Origin: CAKSQL01 sp045649415
Lineage (GTDB): Bacteria; Bacillota; Clostridia; UBA1381
Assembly (NCBI GenBank): GCA_045649415.1
Contig: JAZRPY010000032.1
Location: 1-64,000 of the forward strand
Direction: 5' to 3'
DNA: 64,000 bases
The translations under genes were made by a program, and so were the position numbers. Below, piece after piece: positions 1 through 8,001 of the stretch (the stretch's first letter is position 1; each line of letters begins with the position of its first letter). Below the pieces are notes generated by a model. It was not told the DNA's origin. It worked only from the letters and a program-made list of their open reading frames with translations, and did not search any database.

Positions 1-2190
1 GTATGAGAACACATAGTCTTTTCCTGCTTCAAGAGCAGATGAGAACGCTTGACCTATAGTTGCTCCAAAAACAGTAGAGTTAGCAAAGGTTGGAATACTT
101 GGTACTTCGCACTCTATCTTCATATCTGTTTTGTCTGAACCACCATGGGTGTGTTCATAAGCATTTGTTGCAATAAAGTCTGTCATTTGTGAACGGTCAG
201 AGCTTCCCACATACTTATCATTGATAAAATAGTGTACCTTCTTTTCTGACACATCAACAAACATCTGCACTTTATATTCAGTATCAAGTGTAGCAGCCTG
301 CCTTGTGTAGAATGATTCATCATTCATACCACTGCCAGAAGTTATTGTAGAACCATTTTCATAACCAATGGTTGGAGCAAAACCAATCCACTGATTATTA
401 GAACTACCTGATGTATCGTACCAAAGTGCAACTGCACCAATAATCTGACCTGCTGCATTTCTTAGATATATACTTGATCTCTTATATCTACTAGCGTCAT
501 TATTACCTGTTGCTTTTATCTTGTATGAGTACACATAGTCTTGTCCAGGTATAGGAGTAATTGAAAATGCTGAACTTAGATTTACATCGGCAATTTTAGA
601 GTCAGCAAATGTTGGAATTTCAGGATTTACTGCATAGTCAACACCAACCTTGAAATTCTTAATCTTAGTTGCTGCACCGAACTGAACTCTGATAACGATA
701 TTGTTCGAGTTAGCATTAGTTTCTGCCTCTGAGTTCATAGGAACAGTGAATTGCTTAACATCATCCACATACCAATCTATAGATGTTCTTGCAACATTCA
801 CAATACCCTTCACATGGTGATAACCTGCAGTAAGGGTTGTTACACCTACAACAGGACCTGTAGAATCCAAACTATAGGTTGGAAATCCATTTCTGGAGTG
901 TGGAATATTATCTTCAGCAAAATGGATAGCAGAATAGTTCTGATTACCACGAAGATGAACAGATGTACCTAAGGTGTTTAATGTGTGTTCCATATCAAAT
1001 TCAAGAATATATTCTTTGCCTGCAATAGGCATAACACCTGTATTTAAGTCTATATTAGCACCACCGCCGTTATATGTAGTCTCTGCAGCTTGCTCCCACA
1101 AAATACCTGCACTATGAATGCTTGGTACAACAGGAGCTGCTACCTTCTTTGTAACATAGAAAGCTTCAGCACTATTTGCTAATTTTCTGCCTGATGCACT
1201 CTTTAGGGTTGCAGGAACAGTTACAGCATATTCCTTGTCACCCTTCAATGCATCTGCAGCAACTGTCATCTTAACAATTCTGCCTGCAGTGATAGCATTT
1301 GTACTTGGAACAACATTTCCGTCCTTATCCTCAATTTGGATATTAGAGGTTGTTAAACCAATGATTTTCTCATCAAATTCAGCAGTTACAACTGTTGAAC
1401 CTTCTTCTACATCTTGAACATTCAAATATGCCTTCTCCTGAGGTTCGCCTATCAATCTTACATTATCGATAAACATTTGTGCATTTTCAGCACCTGCAGG
1501 AACTGAAGGAGCGTCAGCTGATGCGTCAGCATAATATTCTCCTGCCAGTGTAAGTTTGTCATAGTCGTACATATTTGAACCTGTTGATGCATAGAATGAG
1601 AATTTGAATGGTTTTTCATCAGCAGGACAGTCAGATCTTGTACCTGCCTTTTTTCCGTCAAGATAATATGTTGTAACCCACTCAGTTCCCTTCTTCTCCA
1701 TTACAATGGACATAGTATGCCAGTTAGTATCATAGCTACCCAACACATCTCCTGATTCATAATCGCCATCAAATCTTGTAACATTGCTAACTACATTTCC
1801 ATGACCATCCCAGCCAAGAGCTGTCATGTGTACACCAGTAGTAGTCTTTAGCTTCATTGCAAAGGGAACACCTGTTGTTGATGCTTTGAAATCATAGCTC
1901 AAGATATACTTTGATGCGTTTAGATTAAATTCACGAATCCATTGTTGTTCGTGATGATCATTTCCTGCTTTTCCTTGTAACACCAACCACTTATTTGTAG
2001 TATCAACTGAAGCGATATTTGTAGTAGGTTCATTGTGAACAACATGATGAGTTAAACCATCAGAAAAATCATACTCATGAACTACTGCAGATGATGTGTC
2101 AACTCCAACTGCTGCATAAGCTGGCAATACGCTTACGAACATTGAAGCTGCTGCAAAAAATGATAAAATTCTTTTAATATTTTTGTTCAT
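1..2190 (-). CDS. Secreted multi-domain surface protein (C-terminus cut by window start)
   Basis: The reading frame is open from the ATG at 2190 to base 1 (730 residues) and runs off the window. It begins with a signal peptide: MNKNIKR, a hydrophobic stretch, and a likely cut after AYA near residue 26. The ATG at 2190 has AAAGG at 9 nt spacing; an in-frame ATG at 2199 sits directly on the ribosome binding site. After the signal come a jelly-roll-like module (about 30-240) and an Ig-like segment (about 250-345) resembling SbsA/Big-type domains, with phrases such as VTAEFDEKI. Then follow at least two repeated modules of about 170 residues, starting near 525 and 697 with IPTFA(D/N)S and sharing a G(Q/K)DYV(Y/F)SY stretch. 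No sortase or S-layer anchor is visible because the C-terminus is missing. A cell-surface or extracellular glycan-binding role is inferred from the architecture; no enzyme motif was seen. Confidence 0.85.
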   Translation of the reverse strand, partial: MNKNIKRILSFFAAASMFVSVLPAYAAVGVDTSSAVVHEYDFSDGLTHHVVHNEPTTNIASVDTTNKWLVLQGKAGNDHHEQQWIREFNLNASKYILSYDFKASTTGVPFAMKLKTTTGVHMTALGWDGHGNVVSNVTRFDGDYESGDVLGSYDTNWHTMSIVMEKKGTEWVTTYYLDGKKAGTRSDCPADEKPFKFSFYASTGSNMYDYDKLTLAGEYYADASADAPSVPAGAENAQMFIDNVRLIGEPQEKAYLNVQDVEEGSTVVTAEFDEKIIGLTTSNIQIEDKDGNVVPSTNAITAGRIVKMTVAADALKGDKEYAVTVPATLKSASGRKLANSAEAFYVTKKVAAPVVPSIHSAGILWEQAAETTYNGGGANIDLNTGVMPIAGKEYILEFDMEHTLNTLGTSVHLRGNQNYSAIHFAEDNIPHSRNGFPTYSLDSTGPVVGVTTLTAGYHHVKGIVNVARTSIDWYVDDVKQFTVPMNSEAETNANSNNIVIRVQFGAATKIKNFKVGVDYAVNPEIPTFADSKIADVNLSSAFSITPIPGQDYVYSYKIKATGNNDASRYKRSSIYLRNAAGQIIGAVALWYDTSGSSNNQWIGFAPTIGYENGSTITSGSGMNDESFYTRQAATLDTEYKVQMFVDVSEKKVHYFINDKYVGSSDRSQMTDFIATNAYEHTHGGSDKTDMKIECEVPSIPTFANSTVFGATIGQAFSSALEAGKDYVFSY

Positions 2191-2220
2191 TTTTTTCATC
2201 CTTTCTTAATAACTAAAAAA

Positions 2221-2359
2221 GTCAATAAATCCTATGTATCGTCACCTGCCTTGAGAATCAGGCAATTTCTACACAAGCTAAAGTCAATTTTTTCGATACG
2301 GGCAATATCACGAAACAACGCCTTCAGCCCAACAGCTCCCCGTCAGAAATTTATTGGAC
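2221..2359 (-). ncRNA. Structured 5' leader RNA, riboswitch-like, class not recognised
   Basis: The transcript of the surface-protein gene has a leader of about 345 nt. Its 3' part folds as nested helices. An outer stem pairs GTC(C)AATAAAT (2349-2359) with ATTTATTGAC (2221-2230). An inner stem pairs GTATCG (2294-2299) with CGATAC (2236-2241). A GCCTGA/TC-A-AGGC hairpin lies inside it (about 2247-2265), and GGGC/GCCC pairing encloses the 5' half (about 2300-2330). The outer stem ends about 30 nt before the start codon, close to the ribosome binding site. I compared it mentally with c-di-GMP-I and -II, cobalamin, SAM, Mn and ZTP consensus elements and it matches none that I can recall. Confidence 0.5.
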
Positions 2360-2541
2360 ACGAGTATCTGTTATTGAATTTTTGAAAACTTTTAAAAAAC
2401 TATCCAAAACGCCCCAGCCATATGACATTTAAAATCGTTAATTCAAAGCTAAAAATCCAATAACTAATCTGCATATTTAAGCTGCAGATTTATTTGAATA
2501 TCCCTGTCCCGAAAAATGAGTACAGAAATATCCTTGTAACA

Positions 2542-2570
2542 ATTGTATCATAGTTTTTTTTAATTTGCAA
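2542..2570 (-). promoter_or_regulatory. Promoter of the surface-protein gene
   Basis: On the minus strand TTGCAA (2565-2570) and TACAAT (2542-2547) are separated by 17 nt. Transcription would begin near 2535, giving a leader of about 345 nt. A further hairpin, ATCTGCA/TGCAGAT, lies in the leader near 2465-2487. Confidence 0.6.
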
Positions 2571-3047
2571 CTAATTTTTATAATATTTTTTACAATGTTT
2601 TACTATTATTTTAAATTTTTATTTGTTTATTTTTTCAAATTCATATTTTGTGGATTTTTAAATAAAACACCATTTTTTATACATTTTTTTGAGTTTTTTT
2701 ATTGTTTCTTAAAATTTTTTTCCATAATTTAGCATTTAAAATTTTTATATAAGATAAATTTTTGTTAAATGTGCACAAAGGGACTATTTGTTTTCAGATA
2801 GAGTTGAAGGCTTTAGCAAATTTATCAAAACCATCTCCTTTAAGAGTGGCTCTTTAACAGTCGGTGGTAAAATGTAGAATACGAATTGCTCGTGAATTCA
2901 CCACCATATCCGAGTTCTGATATTTAAAACCCACCTGTATGTGAATTAGCCGAAGCTCAAGAAAAATCACCCTAATATATCTCCTCAGGGAGAGTGCTAT
3001 GGTAGGAGGTGGTTATTTCGGGAGAAATAACCACCTGCCTCAAAAAT
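2571..3047. other. Gene-free stretch with palindromes, possible relic
   Basis: No convincing gene lies here. Bases 2571-2770 are very AT-rich. Bases 2780-3046 have more balanced composition and several palindromes: a perfect 12-bp inverted repeat AGGTGGTTATTT (3007-3018/3025-3036, loop CGGGAG) and a GGTGGT/ACCACC pair around 2861-2906. On the minus strand a 16-codon ORF beginning MVLINLLK follows an AAAGGAG box near 2835. The pattern could be the eroded end of a small mobile element (IS200/IS605 type), but no transposase sequence remains to prove it. Confidence 0.3.
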
Positions 3048-3048
3048 A

Positions 3049-3091
3049 AAAAGCTTTCTTGCAAGAAATATTCTTGCAAGAAAGCTTTTTT
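3049..3091. terminator. Strong bidirectional terminator
   Basis: AAAAAGCTTTCTTGCAAGAA pairs almost perfectly with TTCTTGCAAGAAAGCTTTTTT across a 2-nt loop. It lies just downstream of the leftward membrane-protein gene. Confidence 0.85.
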
Positions 3092-3099
3092 AACTTTTC

Positions 3100-3510
3100 T
3101 CACATTCCCAATTTACGAAGCTCCAGCCTCACATGCCTCATACCTCTTAATATCATCATAACAATCACATCAGAGAAAATAACACTTAGTAGCAAGGGAA
3201 ATCCAATCCCCTCAAACACTCGCATAGGCAAAAACATCCAATTATATATATTCTCTGGGAATAACAATGCAATAATACTCAAAGCTGAGAACACAAGATA
3301 TGGATACATCATCCCATACTTAACATCCTTCTTCTTATAAAAATACGAATAGAAGCGAAAGGAATCAATCACAATCAGTAAAAGGAATATCCCCTCTGAT
3401 AAAAAACCTGCCTCAGCAATTTTATTGCTTTTTAAAATCATTACTACTACCGAGCTTATAACACTTATTATGAAAAATCTTACAGCTCGCATTATTATTG
3501 AAACTGCCAT
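3100..3510 (-). CDS. Small integral membrane protein, unknown function
   Basis: The 136-residue protein has about four hydrophobic helices: near residues 5-28, 35-52, 70-90 and 105-125. Charged loops lie between them (YFYKKKDVKYG) and it ends in a basic tail (RHVRLELRKLGM). The ATG at 3510 is preferred over the one at 3522, because GGAGG overlaps the upstream ATG and lies 5 nt before the downstream one. It has its own promoter and terminator, so it is a single-gene unit separate from the pyr operon behind it. I do not recognise the family and see no catalytic motif. Confidence 0.7.
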   Translation of the reverse strand: MAVSIIMRAVRFFIISVISSVVVMILKSNKIAEAGFLSEGIFLLLIVIDSFRFYSYFYKKKDVKYGMMYPYLVFSALSIIALLFPENIYNWMFLPMRVFEGIGFPLLLSVIFSDVIVMMILRGMRHVRLELRKLGM

Positions 3511-3542
3511 TTTATCCTCCATAAAATTAGTTTTATTAGTTA

Positions 3543-3571
3543 ATTTTATCGCAAAATCGCAAAGTTGTCAA
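3543..3571 (-). promoter_or_regulatory. Promoter of the small membrane protein gene
   Basis: Minus strand: TTGACA (3566-3571), 17-nt spacer, TAAAAT (3543-3548). The start codon follows about 25 nt after the expected transcription start. Confidence 0.75.
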
Positions 3572-3609
3572 TTTAATTTAAAAATTTTTTTCTTTCGGGA
3601 ATGGATGGA

Positions 3610-4032
3610 TTATACCCCTTTAGCCTCAGTTTCACAATATACACATCTATATAGTCCTTTATTCTTATCTGCAAGCTTGAAAATATGATGAATTTCCTGT
3701 TCTACAGAGGTTATGCAATGAGGATTTTCACACACCAACACATCCTCAACAATTTCTGGTGGGTTGATTTTTCTTTTTTCTATAACCTCTCCATTTTCCA
3801 CAAAATTCACTGTGATATCAGGGCTCACAACTCCAAGAATATCAAAGTCTATGGAAAGTCGCATATCGATTTTTATAATATCCTTTCTGCCCATAAGCTT
3901 ACTTGGTACATTACACAAAACTGCCACCGAGCAATCAAGCTTATCCAAAGACAGCATATCATAAATTCGCATTGCCTTTCCACTTTTAATATGGTCTATC
4001 ACTATTCCGTCTTTCACAGGGTCAATTCTCAT
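3610..4032 (-). CDS. pyrI: Aspartate carbamoyltransferase regulatory chain
   Basis: PyrI is the allosteric, zinc-containing subunit of aspartate transcarbamoylase; in enterobacteria it binds CTP/ATP and modulates PyrB. The 140 residues match a short PyrI (E. coli is 153). The N-terminal half carries the nucleotide-binding region with DGIVIDHI. The C-terminal half carries the four zinc cysteines as CENPHC ... CVYC. It starts directly after the pyrB stop, as the last gene of the pyr operon. The pyrB-pyrI pairing suggests a catalytic/regulatory ATCase holoenzyme, so flux is probably controlled by allostery as well as by transcription. Confidence 0.95.
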   Translation of the reverse strand: MRIDPVKDGIVIDHIKSGKAMRIYDMLSLDKLDCSVAVLCNVPSKLMGRKDIIKIDMRLSIDFDILGVVSPDITVNFVENGEVIEKRKINPPEIVEDVLVCENPHCITSVEQEIHHIFKLADKNKGLYRCVYCETEAKGV

Positions 4033-4947
4033 TTACTCCACCTCCAAAAGCTTTAAAATAAGTGCCATACGAATATATTTTCCATTCTTAGCCTGCCTAA
4101 AATATGCAGCTCTATCGTCATCATCCACAGCAATTGAAATCTCATTCACTCTTGGCAGAGGATGAAGAATTGTCATATCCTTTTTCGCAGTTTCAAGCTT
4201 TTCGGGAGTTAGGATATAGTTATCCTTCAATCTTAAATACTCCCTGTCGTCAAAAAATCTTTCCTTCTGAATTCTTGTCATATACAAAACATCCAGCTTT
4301 GGCATTGCCTCCTCTAAGGAATCGGTTTCGTAGTATTCCAAGCCCTTTCCAACTATATGATTATCCTTAACATACTCGGGTAGCTTTAACTCCTCAGGAG
4401 AAATTAAAATGAACTTCACTCCCTCATATCTTGACATTGCAGCAATAAGAGAATGAACGGTTCTGCCATATTTCAAATCCCCGCATAGTCCTATTGTGAG
4501 ATTTGAGAAGCGTCCCTTTTCCCTGTTGATTGTTAATAAATCGGTCAAGGTCTGGGTGGGATGGTGGTGTCCACCATCACCTGCATTTATAATAGGTACA
4601 TCACATTTCATTGATGCAACAAGTGGTGCACCCTCTTTTGGATGTCGCATTGCGATTATATCTGCATAAGAGCCAACCACCTTCACTGTGTCGGCAACGC
4701 TTTCACCCTTAGCTGAAGAGCTTGATTGTGCCTCTGAAAAACCAAGCACATTTCCTCCCAGCTCCATCATAGCAGCCTCAAAGGACAGTCTTGTTCTTGT
4801 TGATGGCTCAAAAAACAGAGTTGCAAGCTTTTTATATCTACACTTTTCCCTGTAGTTATCAGGATTTTTGATAATGTCGTTTGCCTTTTCTATGAGAGTG
4901 TCAATTTCATCTGTCGATAGGTCTAAAATATCAATCAGATTTTTCAT
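4033..4947 (-). CDS. pyrB: Aspartate carbamoyltransferase catalytic chain
   Basis: This enzyme joins carbamoyl phosphate and L-aspartate to make carbamoyl-aspartate, the first committed step of UMP synthesis. The 304 residues contain the carbamoyl-phosphate loop FFEPSTRTRLSFE near residue 47, the HHPTQTLTDL aspartate-domain motif near 130, and HPLPR near 262. The length is normal. It overlaps the end of pyrE by four bases (ATGA), indicating translational coupling, and is followed immediately by pyrI. Confidence 0.97.
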   Translation of the reverse strand: MKNLIDILDLSTDEIDTLIEKANDIIKNPDNYREKCRYKKLATLFFEPSTRTRLSFEAAMMELGGNVLGFSEAQSSSSAKGESVADTVKVVGSYADIIAMRHPKEGAPLVASMKCDVPIINAGDGGHHHPTQTLTDLLTINREKGRFSNLTIGLCGDLKYGRTVHSLIAAMSRYEGVKFILISPEELKLPEYVKDNHIVGKGLEYYETDSLEEAMPKLDVLYMTRIQKERFFDDREYLRLKDNYILTPEKLETAKKDMTILHPLPRVNEISIAVDDDDRAAYFRQAKNGKYIRMALILKLLEVE

Positions 4948-5588
4948 TTATTTCCCCCAATCCAGCTTTCATCGGAAGGATTGTTCCTGAAAGCTATAAG
5001 TCTTTGAATGTCCTCTTTTTTGATGTAGTTTTCCTCTGCTGCAGCTTCTGCTACTGCATCAAAGTTGGTTAGGCTCACATTTTTAACATTTGCCTCTTCA
5101 AGTCTTTTCAATCCCTTTTCCATACCATATGTGAATATGCTCACAATTCCAAGCACCTCTACACCTGCTGCTCTTAAGGTTTCAACCACCTCAATAACAC
5201 TTCCACCTGTTGATATTAAGTCCTCAACCACAACAACCTTCTGTCCTTTATCAAGTCTGCCTTCAATCTGGTTGCCTCTGCCATGGTCCTTATTTGAGGA
5301 ACGGACATATCCCATAGGCATATCCAATATATGTGCAACAATAGCTGCATGGGCAATACCTGCAGTTGATGTGCCCATAAGCACCTCTGCATCGGGATAC
5401 TCATTCTTTATAGTTTCTGCCAATGCATTTTCAATGTTGTCCCTCACCTTTGGAGCAGTAAGTGTTAATCTGTTATCGCAATAAACAGGGCTCTTTATTC
5501 CGCTTGCCCATGTGAATGGCTCGTCAGGGCGAAAAAATACTGCCTTAACACTTAATAAATCTTTTGCAATTTTCTTCTCATAACTCAT
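4944..5588 (-). CDS. pyrE: Orotate phosphoribosyltransferase
   Basis: PyrE transfers phosphoribose from PRPP to orotate, giving OMP. The 214-residue protein shows the PRPP-binding signature VVVVEDLISTGGS near residue 118 and the substrate-region TWASGIKSPVYCD near 26. The length fits the family. It lies between pyrF (66-nt gap) and pyrB (4-nt overlap). Confidence 0.96.
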   Translation of the reverse strand: MSYEKKIAKDLLSVKAVFFRPDEPFTWASGIKSPVYCDNRLTLTAPKVRDNIENALAETIKNEYPDAEVLMGTSTAGIAHAAIVAHILDMPMGYVRSSNKDHGRGNQIEGRLDKGQKVVVVEDLISTGGSVIEVVETLRAAGVEVLGIVSIFTYGMEKGLKRLEEANVKNVSLTNFDAVAEAAAEENYIKKEDIQRLIAFRNNPSDESWIGGNK

Positions 5589-5654
5589 TTTACTTTCTCC
5601 TTGTATTATATAATTGTTACTAAATAATTTTCATTCTTCTTATGAAACAAGCTA

Positions 5655-6353
5655 TTAGTCAACAAACTCCCTCACGCATCTTTCATATGCTTCAACCGGA
5701 TCCTCTGCTGCAGTTATAGGTCTGCCAACTACTATATAATCCGAGCCGATTTCCTTTGCCCTTTGAGGTGTGGTAACTCTTTTCTGGTCACCCACATCAC
5801 CATCTGCAAATCTCACTCCTGGAGTTACTGTCAGGAACTTATCCGAGCAAGCCTTGTGTACTGCACCTGCCTCAAGCGGTGAGCAAACAACTCCGTCAAG
5901 ACCTGCCTTCTCTGCATTCTTTGCATAGTGCATAACAACCTTGTCAATAGGCTCAGTTATGAGTAAATCTCTTTCCATAACCTCCTGACTTGTGGATGTT
6001 AATTGAGTTACTGCAATTAACAGTGGTCTTGTTCCGTCCTCACGGGTTAAGCCCTCCAAAGCTGCCTCCATCATAGGAATTGTGCCTCCTGCATGGAGAT
6101 TGCACATATCAACATCCAGATTTGACAAAACTCTCATTGATTTTTTTACTGTGTTTGGAATGTCGTGAAGCTTTAAGTCAAGGAAAATTTTATGACCTCT
6201 TTTCTTAATCTCGCGAATGATTTCAGGTCCTGCTCCGTAAAAAAGCTCCATTCCAATTTTTACATATGGCTTTTTATCCTGAAACTTATCCAAAAACGCC
6301 AACACCTCGTCCTTGCTTGGAAAATCGCAAGCAATAATAACATCCTTTCCCAT
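5655..6353 (-). CDS. pyrF: Orotidine 5'-phosphate decarboxylase
   Basis: PyrF decarboxylates OMP to UMP. The 232 residues form a compact TIM barrel. The catalytic Asp-Lys-x-x-Asp array is visible as DLKLHDIPNTV near residue 60 and the phosphate-binding segment as VVGRPI near 210. The start codon shares a base with the pyrD stop, so the two are translationally coupled. This is the short bacterial group-1 type. Confidence 0.96.
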   Translation of the reverse strand: MGKDVIIACDFPSKDEVLAFLDKFQDKKPYVKIGMELFYGAGPEIIREIKKRGHKIFLDLKLHDIPNTVKKSMRVLSNLDVDMCNLHAGGTIPMMEAALEGLTREDGTRPLLIAVTQLTSTSQEVMERDLLITEPIDKVVMHYAKNAEKAGLDGVVCSPLEAGAVHKACSDKFLTVTPGVRFADGDVGDQKRVTTPQRAKEIGSDYIVVGRPITAAEDPVEAYERCVREFVD

Positions 6354-7264
6354 TAGTGTGCCCCTCCTATTATATCCTTTAATGATTTAATTCCATACTC
6401 TTCCATTACACTCGGAAGCTCTTCTATGATTTCCTTTGCTATATATGGGTTCACAAGATTGGCAGCACCAATTTGTACTGCAGTTGCACCTGTGAGCATC
6501 ATTTCAATAACATCTCTTGCACTTGAAACTCCACCCATTCCCATTATGGGTATATTAACTGCCTCATAGACCTGATATACCATTCTGAGTGCCACAGGCA
6601 AGATTGCCTGTCCTGAAAAACCACCCATTTTATTTGCAATTACAGGCTTTTTTGTTTTTAAGTCTATTCGCATACCCAATAGAGTATTTATCATACTTAT
6701 TCCATCTGCCCCTGCTTCCTCACACGCCTTCGCAATAGACACAATATCGGTCACATTGGGAGTTAGCTTAATATACACAGGCTTGGTTGTTACCTTTTTC
6801 ACTGCCCTTGTCACCTCTGCTGCAAGCTTTGGGTCTGTGCCAAAGCTTATGCCGCCACCGTGCACATTTGGACAGCTTATATTAACCTCCAGCAACCCCA
6901 CCTGCTCCTCTTTATCCAATAAAGCACAGGTTTTTTGATACTCCTCTATTGAAAATCCACCCACATTAGCAATCACAGGCTTTGAAAAGCACTTTTTCAA
7001 TTTTGGCAATTCCTCTGAGATAACCTTCTCCACTCCTGGATTTTGCAGTCCCACGCTATTTATCATACCCATAGGACATTCTGCAATTCTTGGTGTGGGA
7101 TTTCCAAATCTCGACTCCATAGTTGTTCCCTTAAAGGAAAAGCTTCCAAGACAATTTATATCGTAAAGCTCGGCATATTCATAACCGTAACCAAAAGTGC
7201 CACTTGCAGGAATAATTGGATTGTCAAGGACGAGTCCACTTAAATTCACCTTTAAATCTACCAT
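6353..7264 (-). CDS. pyrD: Dihydroorotate dehydrogenase (class 1B, catalytic subunit)
   Basis: PyrD oxidises dihydroorotate to orotate with FMN. The class 1B enzyme passes electrons through PyrK to NAD+. The 303 residues show the FMN barrel with NSVGLQNPG near 68 and the active-site loop NISCPNVHGGG near 128, whose cysteine is the catalytic base of class 1. The FMN phosphate segment IPIMGMGGV lies near 240. It overlaps the end of pyrK by seven bases, and the adjacent pyrK supports class 1B rather than 1A. Confidence 0.95.
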   Translation of the reverse strand: MVDLKVNLSGLVLDNPIIPASGTFGYGYEYAELYDINCLGSFSFKGTTMESRFGNPTPRIAECPMGMINSVGLQNPGVEKVISEELPKLKKCFSKPVIANVGGFSIEEYQKTCALLDKEEQVGLLEVNISCPNVHGGGISFGTDPKLAAEVTRAVKKVTTKPVYIKLTPNVTDIVSIAKACEEAGADGISMINTLLGMRIDLKTKKPVIANKMGGFSGQAILPVALRMVYQVYEAVNIPIMGMGGVSSARDVIEMMLTGATAVQIGAANLVNPYIAKEIIEELPSVMEEYGIKSLKDIIGGAH

Positions 7265-7989
7265 ATTATCTCCTCCTTGCAGAGTACAGGTCCGTCTTTA
7301 CAAATTCTCTTATTTCCATACTTGGTTTTACAGGAGCAACCCATACAAGCACCAAAACCACAACCCATTCTCTCCTCAAAGCTTACCTGACCTGAGGTGG
7401 ATAATGTGGTGCACACAGCCTTTAGCATAGGCTCAGGGCCACAGGTGTAGAAATAGGAATAATCTAAATTTTCACAAGCGTCTGTTACAAAGCCCTTAAC
7501 TCCATGGGAACCGTCAACTGTTGTTACTATAACCTTAGCACCTAACGCCTCAAACTCTTTTTCAAAAAAGATTTCTTCCTTCTTATTAAAACCAAGTATA
7601 ACTGTAGGCTTTTTGCCTTGTTCGATCAATTTCTTGCACAGGTTATACATAGGTGGTACTCCCACTCCACCACCAAGTAAAAGTGGAGTATCTCCTGATT
7701 TTTCCAAATCATAGCCATTTCCAAGACCTGTTAATATATCAAGCTCCACACCATTTTTATAATCTGCCATCACCTTTGTGCCTTCACCCACAACCTTATA
7801 AATCAGGGTTAGCTCACCATTGTTGTAGTCGCAGACGGATATTGGTCGTCTTAAATATAGACCGTCAATTTTTATGTTCACAAATTGCCCACAGTTTGTT
7901 ATCCCGTCGGTGTTACCCTCTAACCTCATAAGCATAACATCCTTGGCAATTTTCTCGTTTGAAACTACCTTAAAAATTTCCCTTTTCAT
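7258..7989 (-). CDS. pyrK: Dihydroorotate dehydrogenase electron-transfer subunit
   Basis: PyrK carries FAD and a [2Fe-2S] cluster and moves electrons from PyrD to NAD+. The 243-residue protein has the FAD-binding LRRPISVCDY near 48, the nucleotide-binding LLGGGVGVPPMY near 103, and a C-terminal cluster CGFGACMGCSC followed by a final cysteine at GPVLC. It lies between carB and pyrD. It is distinct from the PyrK-like NfnA at 52963. Confidence 0.95.
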   Translation of the reverse strand: MKREIFKVVSNEKIAKDVMLMRLEGNTDGITNCGQFVNIKIDGLYLRRPISVCDYNNGELTLIYKVVGEGTKVMADYKNGVELDILTGLGNGYDLEKSGDTPLLLGGGVGVPPMYNLCKKLIEQGKKPTVILGFNKKEEIFFEKEFEALGAKVIVTTVDGSHGVKGFVTDACENLDYSYFYTCGPEPMLKAVCTTLSTSGQVSFEERMGCGFGACMGCSCKTKYGNKRICKDGPVLCKEEIIW

Positions 7990-8001
7990 TACCTACTCCT
8001 T

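Noticed and set aside
2221..2359. c-di-GMP, SAM or Mn riboswitch
   Set aside because: The conserved core sequences of those classes are not present; only general fold features fit.
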